Part shown: piece after piece, positions 62,558-64,000 of the stretch
How positions within the stretch are numbered: the first letter of the stretch is position 1
How the letters are laid out: each line of letters starts with the position of its first letter
Assembly: GCF_022828375.1 (NCBI RefSeq)
Contig: NZ_JAJQJX010000001.1
Location: 186,001 to 250,000, forward strand
DNA: 64,000 bases
Source of the DNA: Candidatus Nanosynbacter sp. TM7-053
Lineage (GTDB): Bacteria > Patescibacteriota > Saccharimonadia > Saccharimonadales > Saccharimonadaceae
Direction: 5' to 3'
Made by a program: the position numbers and the translations under genes
Notes under the pieces: generated by a model
What the model was told of the DNA's origin: nothing
Databases searched by the model: none
Seen by the model: only the letters and a program-made list of their open reading frames with translations

Positions 62558-64000
<1,443 letters not shown>

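Overview
The window looks like a chromosomal segment of a Candidatus Saccharibacteria (TM7) or closely related CPR bacterium. The evidence is the reduced but conventional Gram-positive-style division and cell-wall genes, short protein versions, moderately AT-rich DNA, UGA used as a stop alongside an intact RF2 gene, and very many genes whose TATAAT box lies only 6-7 nt before the start codon (predicted leaderless mRNAs). The lineage is inferred from overall character, not from a marker gene. No rRNA, tRNA or recognisable transposase/integrase gene was found.

Layout. 1-8059 (+): a type II-A CRISPR-Cas locus, cas9 (5' end outside the window)-cas1-cas2-csn2, then a 35-repeat/34-spacer array. The last repeat is broken and fused to a remnant of a second, oppositely oriented array with a different, type II-C-like repeat (8056-8136). 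8137-9291: gene-free, with several predicted RNA folds. 9292-17514 (-): dcw cluster mraZ-rsmH-(23-aa ORF)-ftsL-ftsI-mraY-ftsW-murG-ftsQ, with MraZ boxes upstream and a 237-bp inverted-repeat-bounded element between mraZ and rsmH. 17948-22337 (-): Pif1 helicase coupled to a KwaB/DUF4868-like protein, RNase HI and a RelA/SpoT-like protein.

22387-28192: a six-gene, translationally coupled accessory operon (GT20 glycosyltransferase, ATP-grasp ligase, NUDIX, histidine phosphatase, PLP aminotransferase, short nucleotide-sugar dehydrogenase) inserted at the 3' end of yvcK. It is bounded by a ~199-bp direct duplication of the yvcK tail whose differences are all synonymous. It looks like a recombined-in biosynthetic island of unknown product and is the most interesting accessory feature together with the hybrid CRISPR junction.

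28192-38223 (-): yvcK, SDR, hypothetical, NUDIX, an Abi_C-like protein, glyS, recO with a small two-component pair, xseA/xseB and a YbhN-like membrane protein. 38262-39791 (+): a Trm11-like methyltransferase and rpmA. 39854-47163 (-): a repeat-containing hypothetical, a response regulator, ctpA, a PcsB-like CHAP hydrolase, ftsX, ftsE and prfB, i.e. an FtsEX-hydrolase module. 47215-64000: hpt (+), then (-) murD, an M16 peptidase, secA, hpf, serS, a membrane-anchored collagen-like protein, uppP, a PspC/PadR/ABC-exporter operon with a palindromic operator, a hypothetical, a CNNM/CorC-type protein and a DUF2207 protein cut by the right edge.
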